Shown here piece after piece: positions 21,979 to 31,282 of a stretch of DNA of 39,032 nucleotides. Position 1 is the first letter of the stretch. Each line of letters opens with the position of its first letter. The notes beneath the pieces were generated by a model. It did not search any database. It was not told the DNA's origin and worked only from the letters and a program-made list of their open reading frames with translations. Where the stretch lies: positions 1 to 39,032 of the IMG/VR virus record IMGVR_UViG_3300023175_001759. One strand, written 5' to 3'. The stretch comes from a virus. The position numbers and the translations under genes were made by a program.

Positions 21979-23102
21979 AGCGAAAATCCTTTGAATGTAT
22001 CTTCTGTTACATCTTGTTTTGTACCACCGTTGATGTAACTTGTGATTTCTGTTTCTTGTGGAGCAACTTGAACGTCTGCACCACTAATCCACTTCTGTGT
22101 CCAAGGTAGCGGGTTTGTTTTAATTGTGTAAGGTGACTTCAACGCAACGTTTGTCATTCTGCGTGTGCAAATAAATTCAATGTAGTCGCTTAGTAGTTGT
22201 GTGTTAAGTCCAATCATTGAACCATCTTTAAACAAATATTCTGCCCATGCTTTTTCTTGATCAACTGCGTCTACAAACATCTGAATGCATTCTTCTTCTG
22301 TTTCTTCTGCAATTTTAGCAAAGTCAGGATCATCTTTTTTAAGGATCTTTAACAACATTTGTGTGCTTGCTAGGTGCAGGTTCTCATCACGTGCGATTAG
22401 TTTAATGATCTTGGCATTGCCTTCCATCTTCTTAAGTTCAGCAAATGCCCAACTACATGCAAATGATACATAGAAACGCACACCTTCAAGGATGTTCACG
22501 CTCATCAATGTAAGCCACAAACTTTTCTTTAATTCGTAAAGATCTACCACAACCTTTTTACCATTTACTGTATGTGTGCCTTCACCCAACAAGTTGTAAT
22601 ACATACTTGTTTCAATCAGTTCATCATAATACTTTGAAATGTCGCCGGCGCAATCAACAATCTCTTCGATGTTCATTAATTCATCAAAAATCTTACTTGG
22701 ATTGCTGTAAACATTACGGATGATATGTGTATATGAACGTGAGTGAATAGTTTCTGAAAAGGTCCATGTTTGGATCCAGTTTTCTAACTCCGGTAAGGAT
22801 ACAATCGGAGCAAATGCTTCTACTGGTGCTCTCCCTTGTACTGAGTCTAATAGAATTTGGCGTTTTAGATTTGAAGTAAAGATATGCTGTTCAAAGTCAG
22901 TCAAGCCTTTGAAGTCTTTTGCATCTTTATAGATATCAACTTCTTCCGGACGCCAAAAGAAACCCAACTGTTTATCTGTAAGATTATCAAATTGTTTATA
23001 CTTCAACGTGTCGTACCGTTGAATAGTTGGGCCGCCTGTAGGATCTAAAAATGCTAGAACCTGTGTATGGTCGGCACGGTTAGTTGTGTCAAAAACGCTC
23101 AT
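21975..23102 (-). CDS. nrdB: class Ia ribonucleotide reductase, beta subunit
   Basis: A 375-residue radical-generating subunit. WTFSETIHSRSYTHIIRN holds iron ligands Glu117 and His120 and the radical Tyr124 (equivalents of E. coli E115, H118 and Y122). ARDENLHLASTQMLLK gives the second Glu/His pair, and EIVDCAGDISKYYDELIE is a further family block. The C-terminus DTFKGFSL is the tail that binds NrdA. All key residues are present. It has its own near-perfect sigma70 promoter, so nrdB-grx are likely early. SD AAGGAT. Confidence 0.97.
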   Translation of the reverse strand: MSVFDTTNRADHTQVLAFLDPTGGPTIQRYDTLKYKQFDNLTDKQLGFFWRPEEVDIYKDAKDFKGLTDFEQHIFTSNLKRQILLDSVQGRAPVEAFAPIVSLPELENWIQTWTFSETIHSRSYTHIIRNVYSNPSKIFDELMNIEEIVDCAGDISKYYDELIETSMYYNLLGEGTHTVNGKKVVVDLYELKKSLWLTLMSVNILEGVRFYVSFACSWAFAELKKMEGNAKIIKLIARDENLHLASTQMLLKILKKDDPDFAKIAEETEEECIQMFVDAVDQEKAWAEYLFKDGSMIGLNTQLLSDYIEFICTRRMTNVALKSPYTIKTNPLPWTQKWISGADVQVAPQETEITSYINGGTKQDVTEDTFKGFSL

Positions 23103-23123
23103 GTCTGTCTATCCTTTTTTATT

Positions 23124-23151
23124 ATTATAACGATTTTAGGTTATTTGTCAA
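23124..23151 (-). promoter_or_regulatory. sigma70 promoter for nrdB-glutaredoxin
   Basis: TTGACA (23146-23151), 16 bases, TATAAT (23124-23129) on the minus strand. Both hexamers match the consensus exactly. The ATG is 22 bases below. Confidence 0.8.
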
Positions 23152-23152
23152 C

Positions 23153-23794
23153 CTATACTTTAATTATCTCTAAAGGTTTGGATTGTTTCTCGAGAGAGTA
23201 AAATTTTTTCTTATGAACTGGGTGTTGCCTTGGATTTAATCTTTTATTGGGATGTCCTATCCCGATTGCCATCATAGGATTGAATTTTTTATTAGTATAT
23301 CCATATAATAAATCTGCTAATCCTTGGTGATCTAAACAAATACAATTACCTGTTCTTAGACCAATTCTATTTGCTTCAAAGTTTATAATACCTGTAATTG
23401 TTCCTATAGCGATGTTTTTGAATTGTTCATATTCTTCATCATCATTCCAATACTTGCGCTTATCTGTAGCAGTATTTTGGCATAGGATTGCAACACATGG
23501 AGCATCTAACTGCGGATTACCTAAAAATACTGCTTTAGGATCAGTTTGTTCTTTAAAAAACTCGTTGTACTCTCTTACATGTGTTTGTTCATCAGGGTGA
23601 CCTGATAGGCTATAAATATTTTTTATTAAATCTTTATTTTTAGTAAAGATCACTTTTACAAAATTATAGCCATCTTTCATGTTTGCCCATTTTATACACT
23701 CTGCAAGATAATCTATAAAATGATCTGAAACTTCAGCATCATCGAAATTACGATGACAGATTTTCATATGCTTAATGTTTTCTAAATCACGCAT
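23153..23794 (-). CDS. nitroreductase-fold flavoprotein
   Basis: A 213-residue protein. KICHRNFDDAEVSDHFIDYL, then IGTITGIINFEANRIGLRTG (the FMN-contact helix), then MMAIGIGHPNKRLNPRQHPV follow the nitroreductase plan, similar to the gene at 6495. The central loop is longer and the Arg-rich start is reduced. It lies between nrdA and nrdB and overlaps nrdA by 13 bases. A redox role tied to deoxynucleotide supply is possible but unproved. Confidence 0.65.
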   Translation of the reverse strand: MRDLENIKHMKICHRNFDDAEVSDHFIDYLAECIKWANMKDGYNFVKVIFTKNKDLIKNIYSLSGHPDEQTHVREYNEFFKEQTDPKAVFLGNPQLDAPCVAILCQNTATDKRKYWNDDEEYEQFKNIAIGTITGIINFEANRIGLRTGNCICLDHQGLADLLYGYTNKKFNPMMAIGIGHPNKRLNPRQHPVHKKKFYSLEKQSKPLEIIKV

Positions 23795-26097
23795 GTCTCA
23801 CAGTACTCGTCATCTTCAACTAAGGTATAACCGTTTGCATCTGGTTCTTCTTGTTCTACAACAAGTTTGGAAATATCTAACTCTCCCTGCCCATCATTTG
23901 TATTGAAATAGTAAAGTTGTTTGCCGCCATACTTGTAAAACATAAGCATATGTTGTAGCATTGTTGACATAGGAATCTTTTCATCTTCGTAGAACACAGG
24001 GTTATAACTTGTGTTAACTGAAATACCTTGATCAATATACTTTTGTAGCACTGCCATAATTTTTAAATAGCCTTCTGGTGACTGTTGATCCCATAGTAAA
24101 TCATACTTGTTCTTGAGACGCTTGAACTCTGGTACAACCTGTTTCAACACACCATGCTTTGATTGTTTTACACTAATATAGGCACGTGGTGGTTCAATGC
24201 CGTTTGTAGCATTTGCAATCTGCGCACTTGTTTCCGAAGGCATTAGAGCCATTAGTGTTGAGTTTCGAATGCCAGTATCTTTTAGTTGCTTACGCAATCC
24301 TTTCCAATCCATACGCTCTTTGTGTTTCACTAGATCGTCTACATCTTTTTTGTATGTTTGGTTAGGTGTAATACCCTGTCCGTATTTTGTTTCTGGTGTG
24401 CCAGGACATGCACCCTGTTCTGCTGCAATATCAGCACTGGCTTTGATTAGATAGTAACTCCATGCTTCTGCATATTCATCTACTAGTGCAAGTCCGTCGC
24501 TGTCAATGTCTTGGTAGTTGAGCCCATTTTTTGCAAGCCAGTAAGCAAAGTTAATAATACCAACACCTAGCGGACGGCGTTTTTCTGTTGAAAGTTGTGC
24601 AGCAATAATTGGATAGTTTTGATAGCTTAATAGTGCATCTAAACCACGCACTGCCAACGTACAAGCCTTTTCAAAGTCTGCTGGTGTGCGCACGTTGCCC
24701 CAATTGATTGCACTCAATGTGCATAGGCTGATTTCACCTTCTGGATCGTTTAAATCCTTTAGCGGCTTAGTTGGCAAGTCAATTTCTGCACACAGGTTAC
24801 TCTGTCTAATAGGTGCAACGTCTGGCAAGAATGAGCCGTGGTCATTTGCATTGTCTACGTTTTGTAGGTAGATACGTCCAGTGCTTTTGCGCTCCTCCAT
24901 AAACAATGCAAAAAGTGTAGAAGCAGGAATAGTTTTCTTACGTAGTCTTGTATTTCTTTCTGCTGTTTCATATAGTTCACGGAACTTGTCTTGGTCCGCA
25001 AAGAACGCATCGTATAAGCCTGGTACATCACTAGGCGAGAATAGTGTAATGTCACCGCCACTGACAAGTCTTTCATACATTAGTTTGTTAAACTGCACAC
25101 CATAGTCCATATGACGCACACGATTTTCTTCTGTGCCTTTGTTGTTTTTTAGTACAAGTAACTCTTCTACTTCTAAATGCCAAATTGGATAATAGATTGT
25201 TGCTGCTCCGCCACGCACGCCACCTTGTGAGCATGACTTTGTTGCTGCTTGGAACATTTTGTAGAATGGAATAATACCTGTGTGATATGCATCACCTTTA
25301 CGTATTGGGCTGCCAATAGCACGGATACTACCGCCTCCGATGCCAATGCCTGCTTTTTGACTTACATACTTAACAATACTACTACTGGTAGCATTAATGC
25401 TATCGAGACTGTCATCAGTTTCAATGAGTACACAACTTGAGAACTGTCTTTGGGGAGTGCGGACACCAGCCATAACAGGAGTAGGCAAACTGATATCGTG
25501 TAAACTAATAGCATCATAATAATCCTTTACCCATTTTAATCTTGTTTCTTTTGGATAGTTAGCGAACAAACTTGCTGCAATAAGAACATAACACATTTGT
25601 GGTGTTTCAAAAATTTCACCAGTCACTCTGTTTTGGCAAAGATATTTGCCACGTAACTGTTCCATAGCAACATATGTTAAGTTTTCATCACGCTCGTGTT
25701 TTACAAAGTTTTCAATCTTTTTCCATTCTTCATCGTCATACGTTCCAAGCAATTCAGGATCATAAAATCCTGCTTCTGTATTACGCTCTACTAATTCAAC
25801 CACTGTGCATGGCTCATAGCCTCCGTATACTTCTTTGCGAAGATGATAGTTAATCAATCTACCACCAACATATTGGTAGTTCGGTGTTTCTTCTGAAATA
25901 AGATCTGCTGCTGCTTTGATAAGTGTTTCTTGAATCTCACTTGTCTTCATACCATTAAAAAATTGGATTTGACTTTTGATTTCTACCTCGCTCGGACTAA
26001 CACCTGTTGTATCTTTACATGCATTAAAAACAACCTTATGTAGTTTTTCAATGTCTAGTGGTTCTTTTCGTCCGTCTCGCTTGGTAACTTGAATCAT
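23782..26097 (-). CDS. nrdA: class Ia ribonucleotide reductase, alpha subunit
   Basis: ATG at 26097 is preferred because AAAGGAAAAG lies just upstream; an in-frame ATG at 26127 would add ten residues. The protein has 771 residues. It opens with an ATP-cone (MIQVTKRDGRKEPLDIEKL), so it can be switched by ATP/dATP. TPQRQFSSCVLIETDDS carries the first redox Cys (about 222), SNLCAEIDLPT the catalytic N-x-C-x-E, and the tail EYCETCVI the C-terminal Cys pair. The enzyme makes deoxynucleotides from nucleotides together with NrdB. Confidence 0.97.
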   Translation of the reverse strand: MIQVTKRDGRKEPLDIEKLHKVVFNACKDTTGVSPSEVEIKSQIQFFNGMKTSEIQETLIKAAADLISEETPNYQYVGGRLINYHLRKEVYGGYEPCTVVELVERNTEAGFYDPELLGTYDDEEWKKIENFVKHERDENLTYVAMEQLRGKYLCQNRVTGEIFETPQMCYVLIAASLFANYPKETRLKWVKDYYDAISLHDISLPTPVMAGVRTPQRQFSSCVLIETDDSLDSINATSSSIVKYVSQKAGIGIGGGSIRAIGSPIRKGDAYHTGIIPFYKMFQAATKSCSQGGVRGGAATIYYPIWHLEVEELLVLKNNKGTEENRVRHMDYGVQFNKLMYERLVSGGDITLFSPSDVPGLYDAFFADQDKFRELYETAERNTRLRKKTIPASTLFALFMEERKSTGRIYLQNVDNANDHGSFLPDVAPIRQSNLCAEIDLPTKPLKDLNDPEGEISLCTLSAINWGNVRTPADFEKACTLAVRGLDALLSYQNYPIIAAQLSTEKRRPLGVGIINFAYWLAKNGLNYQDIDSDGLALVDEYAEAWSYYLIKASADIAAEQGACPGTPETKYGQGITPNQTYKKDVDDLVKHKERMDWKGLRKQLKDTGIRNSTLMALMPSETSAQIANATNGIEPPRAYISVKQSKHGVLKQVVPEFKRLKNKYDLLWDQQSPEGYLKIMAVLQKYIDQGISVNTSYNPVFYEDEKIPMSTMLQHMLMFYKYGGKQLYYFNTNDGQGELDISKLVVEQEEPDANGYTLVEDDEYCETCVI

Positions 26098-26149
26098 TAT
26101 CTTTTCCTTTTTAATAAAATGAGGCACCTACAATAATAGTAGATGCCGA

Positions 26150-26575
26150 TTAACGTAATTGTAATAATTGGTATTTATTATCTATGACAAGGTGCTCAGG
26201 TAAACTAGATGCTTTTACTGCTTTGCTTCTATCAAAGCCAATTACAGCATTATCTACAAGAAGCAAGTGCATTAGTTCTGATTTCTCCCTATCAATGCAT
26301 GTATGTATCTCGAATTGCTTCTGGGAAAAACGTTCGGTTAACTGAAGCGTATACGCTTTTCCTAGGATTGTTGCAAACTCGCAATACGAATTTTCATAAA
26401 TTAGTGTCCAGGGATCTGGCCACGTAAAACGATCATATGGATCAATATGTATACTGACTATAGGTGCAGTATTATATAAATTTATTACATCTTGGATTGG
26501 ATCCTTAGCAGTTTCTAAGCCATTTCGAAATGACTTCCAAGCACTGAGCCTATCCTCATATTTTAAATTAAACAT
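26150..26575 (-). CDS. phage protein of unknown function
   Basis: A 141-residue protein (LSAWKSFRNGLETAKDPIQD, IVSIHIDPYDRFTWPDPWTL, then LQLTERFSQKQFEIHTCIDR). Resembles conserved T4-like cyanophage proteins of unknown role. One-base overlap with the tail spike gene, so a virion-linked job is likely. Confidence 0.65.
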   Translation of the reverse strand: MFNLKYEDRLSAWKSFRNGLETAKDPIQDVINLYNTAPIVSIHIDPYDRFTWPDPWTLIYENSYCEFATILGKAYTLQLTERFSQKQFEIHTCIDREKSELMHLLLVDNAVIGFDRSKAVKASSLPEHLVIDNKYQLLQLR

Positions 26576-28203
26576 TAAGACCTATAGTTTACTGTATATA
26601 CAAAATTATCGTTCGCTACTGGGATTGTGTTTTTTAAAGTAATATGGATAGTGTCATCTGTGCCATCGCTGTTGTTATCAACAACAGATGCTGCCCATGT
26701 AAATGCTGTGTTATATAAAGCCGGTCCTGTATGTGTATACACATCGCTTAACTGTGGTGCTGCTAAACTTGAGTTGTTAACAATCGAAAGGGTGCCTTCT
26801 CTTTGGATACCTTGTCCGGTTTCTGTATAAAGGTATTCAACTTCAATAACACCATTTTCAATTAAAGGAACTTTAAGCATTTCTTTAGGAACGCTTTGTT
26901 CACCAATTTCAAATTGGTTGGTAAATTTTCCTACTACTTTAGTTTGACCATCTACTTCAGGATAGTATACAGAGTCAATAAAGAAGAAGCCTCCATCTGG
27001 ATTGTTAGGAAGTAACTTACCTGTTCTGTCAAAGAAGTCTGTTTCACTAACGTTTGTGTTACTTGAAAGTGCAATCACTGGACTTACTGTGCCGTCTGTT
27101 GTATCACCAAGATTTGTACCTACTTCGAAAAACTTATTATCTCTAGATACGTTGTATTCTCCGTGTACAATTTTTATACCTTCACGCTTTATCTGATCAA
27201 ATTTACAATTTGAGATAGTGCTGAATCGTGGACCATAGTTACTACCAGGAGTACCTAAACTCATAGCCTCACCAAATGCCATCGCAACATCTCCATATAC
27301 AAATTCACAATCTTTCCATGTATTATCTCTAATATCATGATCACTATACACGTGATATTCGAAACTGTCAATCATTATATTGTCAAACATATTGCCGATA
27401 CAAGTTACAGTATCGCTATCAGCATTCATTTCGATTGCCTTTTGATTTCCTACTGCTGATACTGTCCACTTGCCTGTCATCTTAAGATTTTTAAATTCTC
27501 CAAATGCACAGTTATTCAAGAATAGGATTCTTCCTGTTTCGCCTTGGTGCTCTAGATGCATATCACTTATACCAATAAATCTACACTGTTGTGGATTTAT
27601 AGCATTGTAAGGCTCTGGACTATCTACAGGAATGACACCATTGCCTGTATAATTACTGCTGACTGTCGTAAACATTGGAGTGTTTGCTTTAGTCATTGTA
27701 ATCTTTGTATTTTCTACGCCTGCGCCTATTAACTGTACAAACGGTGGAATAGGAATTGTAGATTCAATAGCATAATTTCCTGCAGGAAAATACAATTTAT
27801 ATCTTAACGCACGGTCTGTAAGTCCGTTTAAAAACAAAGCATCAATAGCTTGAATTAATTTTGTTGTAACATTTGTTCCATCGCCTATAACACCAAAGTC
27901 TGCTACAGAAACAAAGTCATCTAATTTATCTTGTAAACTTCTTTCGTAAGGAGCACTTGTTCCCCAAATAGAACTTGTCTTTTTAAAACTATATGAGTCA
28001 GTAAAGTCAAATATATCGTCATTGGCGGTTAGTATTTGTGTATTACCTACTGCCGGTGCACCTTCTGATACTGCTCCGTTACCAATGTATAATTTTTGTG
28101 TATCGATTGCCCAACCAATTTCACCTGATGCGAGTTGTGGGATACCTGTTGTACCTTCACGCCCTCTACGGTTTTGAATTCTTGAAATTTGAATAACAGC
28201 CAC
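26575..28203 (-). CDS. tail spike/fibre with pectate-lyase-like beta-helix
   Basis: A 542-residue protein starting at GTG (28203) after AAGGAG. Residues 1-50 (VIQISRIQNRRGREGTTGIP, GEIGWAIDTQKLYIGNG) are the tail-attachment domain of many marine phage fibres. Residues about 95-400 form a right-handed beta-helix of pectate-lyase-3 type, starting DFVSVADFGVIGDGTNVTT and LYFPAGNYAIESTIPIP. The C-terminal 130 residues are beta-rich. It would bind or cut host surface glycans and set host range. Confidence 0.88.
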   Translation of the reverse strand: MAVIQISRIQNRRGREGTTGIPQLASGEIGWAIDTQKLYIGNGAVSEGAPAVGNTQILTANDDIFDFTDSYSFKKTSSIWGTSAPYERSLQDKLDDFVSVADFGVIGDGTNVTTKLIQAIDALFLNGLTDRALRYKLYFPAGNYAIESTIPIPPFVQLIGAGVENTKITMTKANTPMFTTVSSNYTGNGVIPVDSPEPYNAINPQQCRFIGISDMHLEHQGETGRILFLNNCAFGEFKNLKMTGKWTVSAVGNQKAIEMNADSDTVTCIGNMFDNIMIDSFEYHVYSDHDIRDNTWKDCEFVYGDVAMAFGEAMSLGTPGSNYGPRFSTISNCKFDQIKREGIKIVHGEYNVSRDNKFFEVGTNLGDTTDGTVSPVIALSSNTNVSETDFFDRTGKLLPNNPDGGFFFIDSVYYPEVDGQTKVVGKFTNQFEIGEQSVPKEMLKVPLIENGVIEVEYLYTETGQGIQREGTLSIVNNSSLAAPQLSDVYTHTGPALYNTAFTWAASVVDNNSDGTDDTIHITLKNTIPVANDNFVYTVNYRS

Positions 28204-28234
28204 TCGTCTTACTCCTTGCTAAATGTATTTAGCC

Positions 28235-28414
28235 TCATACCTTGACGAAGTAAGTCATAGGATACCAATCATTCTCAGTGGTAATAGGTGTTGTAACAGC
28301 AACAAAACACTTGCCAGTGTCGCCGTCATTACGCACTTCTAAAATTGTTCCTCTATAAGTTGAGTACGGTCCTTCAACAAATTCTACGGTATCGCCTACC
28401 CTATATTCTTCCAT
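28235..28414 (-). CDS. small KOW-like beta protein (59 residues)
   Basis: ATG at 28414, TGA at 28235, with SD AAGGAG. The start MEEYRVGDTVEFVEGPYSTY followed by RGTILEV resembles the KOW turn of NusG-like or ribosomal proteins (G..V....GpF....G.I). The rest is strand-rich. It may bind RNA or act in transcription. Fills an otherwise empty stretch between the tail spike and the exonuclease. Confidence 0.7.
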   Translation of the reverse strand: MEEYRVGDTVEFVEGPYSTYRGTILEVRNDGDTGKCFVAVTTPITTENDWYPMTYFVKV

Positions 28415-28432
28415 GATTTTCTCCTTGTATCG

Positions 28433-28440
28433 TATTTATG
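28433..28440 (-). promoter_or_regulatory. late promoter variant CATAAATA
   Basis: CATAAATA on the minus strand, 18 bases above the KOW-like gene and overlapping the end of the exonuclease gene. Confidence 0.45.
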
Positions 28441-29116
28441 CGTGTTTTTCGTAATATGCATAAACTCTGTTCCACCATTCTTGTTCCCATTCTGCAAACT
28501 CATCTGGCCATAAATCAAACTGTTGATACTCTCCTGCACGACTGCACATAAAGATATGTCCTTCACGTATGTCTGTGCCATGCACTTCGTTATGTGCAAT
28601 AGCGTAGGCAGTAAGTTGTAGGAAATAATCTTCAACCCATTCTAGTTTCTTAGGTTTATTAGTTTGCTTGAAGTCCATTATACATGGATTGCCTTTGTAT
28701 ACACCTACAAGGTCAGTTGTACCTGCATACATTTGTGGCACATAAAGCGGAACTTCGCTACCCCATATTTCATCTACATCATCCATTGCATGTACTTTAA
28801 TTGTAGTTGCCATCATGTGTGCTTGTTGTGCATATGGATTGCTGCCTGCACTAGGCCATTCGCCTGTGTCAATATAATCTTCAAGATACTTGTGCATACG
28901 GGTACCAACACCTGCTGCTTCTGTAACTATCTCTTGTGCTTTCTTTTCACCTACACGCCTCTTCCAAGCAATAAGATGTGTTTTATCTTTGGTTTCGCCT
29001 AGAATAGTTGTGACACTTGCTACCGGTGGTCCGCCTGGGGTTTCGTACCTGCGCTTGCCATTTACTTCTACTCGTTTTAGTTTATTGTATTTGTATTTTT
29101 CTAATATTAAGGACAT
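28436..29116 (-). CDS. RecB/Cas4-like PD-(D/E)XK exonuclease
   Basis: A 226-residue nuclease. The catalytic motifs appear in order: GVGTRMHKYLEDY (His75), AGTTDLVGVY (Asp135), NPCIMDFKQTN (Asp148, Lys150) and FLQLTAYAIAH (Gln167, Tyr171). This is the complete RecB-family set. It probably trims DNA ends in replication or recombination. A sigma70-like promoter lies so close above that its mRNA may have almost no leader, and no SD is visible. Confidence 0.85.
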   Translation of the reverse strand: MSLILEKYKYNKLKRVEVNGKRRYETPGGPPVASVTTILGETKDKTHLIAWKRRVGEKKAQEIVTEAAGVGTRMHKYLEDYIDTGEWPSAGSNPYAQQAHMMATTIKVHAMDDVDEIWGSEVPLYVPQMYAGTTDLVGVYKGNPCIMDFKQTNKPKKLEWVEDYFLQLTAYAIAHNEVHGTDIREGHIFMCSRAGEYQQFDLWPDEFAEWEQEWWNRVYAYYEKHA

Positions 29117-29122
29117 AACATT

Positions 29123-29151
29123 TTTATAACATATAATAGTAGATTAGTCAA
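29123..29151 (-). promoter_or_regulatory. sigma70-like promoter for the exonuclease
   Basis: TTGACT (29146-29151), 17 bases, TATAAA (29123-29128) on the minus strand. The start codon at 29116 is only seven bases below the -10. Confidence 0.55.
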
Positions 29152-29153
29152 TA

Positions 29154-30119
29154 TTATTCTGTTGCATGATATAAAGTAACAATTTCTTTGATAGGACGAT
29201 CCTTGAATAACGATTGATGTCTTTTTGCTAAACTAACAAAAAGATTGTAATTATGATTTACTATATCAGTAAAATCTTGTGTGGCAAATAATTCTTTTGC
29301 AAATTTGATTCTTTCAATAATTTTATCCATATTACTTGCAAATGTTATATAAGGATATGGCAAGTATTTTTCAAATGTTTTAAATCCTAAACTTTCTAAC
29401 AACTCATTTGAGCCGTTGCCGGCAATTAAAACAAACGGACTACGATTAGCAATTGGCCACCATGTTTTTTCTGTTATGATAGGAACAGAATGACACCACG
29501 TTTCTGCAACTATTTCAAAATCAGTTTGTTTATATAATTTTTTATTTCTCCTACCCATAGAACTAAAACTACCGTTTTTGTCAAACGCTTTCTTCATATC
29601 TCTTATAGGAGCAGTTTTATCTGCAAATCTAAAAAATTTTTTATCAACTTTAAATTCTGGAGGAGCATCTAAATGTTCGCCATTGAAACTCCAAAGATTA
29701 CCTTGAAGTAAACAATTTTCATGTAATTGGCGTGCAACAGGATATCTATTGTCTTTCCAAACTTTACCCATTAAAAATAAAAACTTTTTATGTCCATAAG
29801 AGTATGGTGCTGGCTTACCATTATAATCATAAACATACATCAAACAAGCAGGAATTATTCTTACTTCATCCCATAGTGAAAAATCAGTAGACTTTTTTCC
29901 ACAAGGATGCAAAGGATGATACCAAGAATTAACAATCAAAATATTTTTATATTTTGGGTATTTTTCTTTTGCTAAGGATGCAAATTTATTGAAGTCTATG
30001 TCATAAACTTCTCTAGTTGCATTCCAATAGATTTTATCATCTTGGACTTCTAATTCAAAATTACCATCTGAATATTGTAGTATTTCTAAATCTACTACAC
30101 TACTTTTGAACTGGAGCAT
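29154..30119 (-). CDS. glycosyltransferase-like protein
   Basis: A 321-residue protein. SVPIITEKTWWPIANRSPFV, then NELLESLGFKTFEKYLPYPY follows the exostosin-like glycosyltransferase C-terminal plan, shared with the gene at 4656. The N-terminal half contains YKNILIVNSWYHPLHPCGKK, FSLWDEVRIIPACLMYVYDY and HKKFLFLMGKVWKDNRYPVA. No membrane segment. Sugar and target unknown. Confidence 0.55.
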   Translation of the reverse strand: MLQFKSSVVDLEILQYSDGNFELEVQDDKIYWNATREVYDIDFNKFASLAKEKYPKYKNILIVNSWYHPLHPCGKKSTDFSLWDEVRIIPACLMYVYDYNGKPAPYSYGHKKFLFLMGKVWKDNRYPVARQLHENCLLQGNLWSFNGEHLDAPPEFKVDKKFFRFADKTAPIRDMKKAFDKNGSFSSMGRRNKKLYKQTDFEIVAETWCHSVPIITEKTWWPIANRSPFVLIAGNGSNELLESLGFKTFEKYLPYPYITFASNMDKIIERIKFAKELFATQDFTDIVNHNYNLFVSLAKRHQSLFKDRPIKEIVTLYHATE

Positions 30120-30412
30120 TAATCAAAGTCGCCTACCTTTGTTGCCCTCTTTGCCATTTTAGAAACAGTGTCTTTTTCTTTACGCTTCTTTTGCGGTAAA
30201 TCATCTGTTTCACTTGTTTTGAATTCAATAATGTCCCTACTAGGATCTACATTTTTTATAGCATCATCAATTCTAGGATCTTCTTTCATTGCCCTCATAA
30301 GAACATCACCGTTGAATTGAGTCTCGCCTGCATTGCGCATCAAACGATCCATTTGTGAAATACTAATTTGTGACACATCTTTATCTCGTAAGATATTAAT
30401 CACACGATACAT
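30119..30412 (-). CDS. small phage protein of unknown function
   Basis: A 97-residue helical protein with a Lys-rich tail (QKKRKEKDTVSKMAKRATK). It sits in a run of virion-type genes. One-base overlap with the glycosyltransferase-like gene. Confidence 0.6.
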   Translation of the reverse strand: MYRVINILRDKDVSQISISQMDRLMRNAGETQFNGDVLMRAMKEDPRIDDAIKNVDPSRDIIEFKTSETDDLPQKKRKEKDTVSKMAKRATKVGDFD

Positions 30413-30435
30413 GTTACCAGTGTCAATATTTTCAC

Positions 30436-31245
30436 TTACTTTTTTTTTGAAAGTGTTTGAGCAATTTTACGTGGATTAACAGATTCTTTTTTTACTTTTT
30501 TAGTAATGCGTTCAATGCTTTCACGCTTTTCACGACCTGCGTCTTCTTCACCGCCTGCTGCTGCTGCGTCTGCTCCGAACTGATCGTCTGAACCTTCTGC
30601 ATCACCATCTAAGTCTGGCATGTCGTCCATGTCTGCTGTTGGTTCCATTTCTGGTTCCATGTCCATGTCGTCATCGCCCATCATGTCAGTTGGTTCTGCT
30701 TCACCTGTAAGTTGACCAACACCACCTGTCAATGCAGCACGAGTTGACTCTAATGCACCATACAATTCATCCAGTGCTGGCTTAACTGTTTGTGTAAAGG
30801 TTTCTGCTGCTTCTGTACCCATTTCATCACGAATTGCATCTGCAAGTTCTAGCATTGATTCTGACTGCATCTCTGCTGTGTCTTCCATCCAACCTGTAAC
30901 TCTATCAACCATGTCTTTGGCTGCCATTACTAGTTCTGCTTCGTCTTCTGCACCTTCAGTAACTGCTACTGCTTCTTCCATTTCTTCAATGTCACCACGC
31001 TCTGATAATTCTGCATTTAGAACATCAAGCATCATTCTTGATTTTTGGTATTCATCACTTTCGATAACTTTACTAAAACTTTCACTCATTTCAACTTGTG
31101 ATAGTTTTGTACGGATTCTGTTACGAACATCCTGTAGTTGTTCTAAAGTAAATTGCTCTAGATTAATTTTTTTACCAAATCTCTTTCCTAGAGACTCGTT
31201 TAAACTTTTTGCTGTGATAGGTGTAGCGAACTCTTTTATCTGCAT
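30436..31245 (-). CDS. acidic, scaffold-like phage protein
   Basis: A 269-residue protein. The N-terminus (MQIKEFATPITAKSLNESLG, then LEQFTLEQLQDVRNRIRTKL) is like other T4-like marine virion proteins. The middle is helical and acidic. Residues about 185-232 are almost all Asp, Glu, Met, Gly and Ala (DDDMDMEPEMEPTADMDDMP). The tail is basic (ERITKKVKKESVNPRKIAQT). This acidic-then-basic layout resembles head scaffold or core proteins. It has a late box in its leader. Confidence 0.65.
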   Translation of the reverse strand: MQIKEFATPITAKSLNESLGKRFGKKINLEQFTLEQLQDVRNRIRTKLSQVEMSESFSKVIESDEYQKSRMMLDVLNAELSERGDIEEMEEAVAVTEGAEDEAELVMAAKDMVDRVTGWMEDTAEMQSESMLELADAIRDEMGTEAAETFTQTVKPALDELYGALESTRAALTGGVGQLTGEAEPTDMMGDDDMDMEPEMEPTADMDDMPDLDGDAEGSDDQFGADAAAAGGEEDAGREKRESIERITKKVKKESVNPRKIAQTLSKKK

Positions 31246-31274
31246 TATTCTCTTCCTAATGGGTTTGTTATAGT

Positions 31275-31282
31275 TATTTATC
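31275..31282 (-). promoter_or_regulatory. late promoter variant GATAAATA
   Basis: GATAAATA on the minus strand, 29 bases above the acidic scaffold-like gene. Confidence 0.45.
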
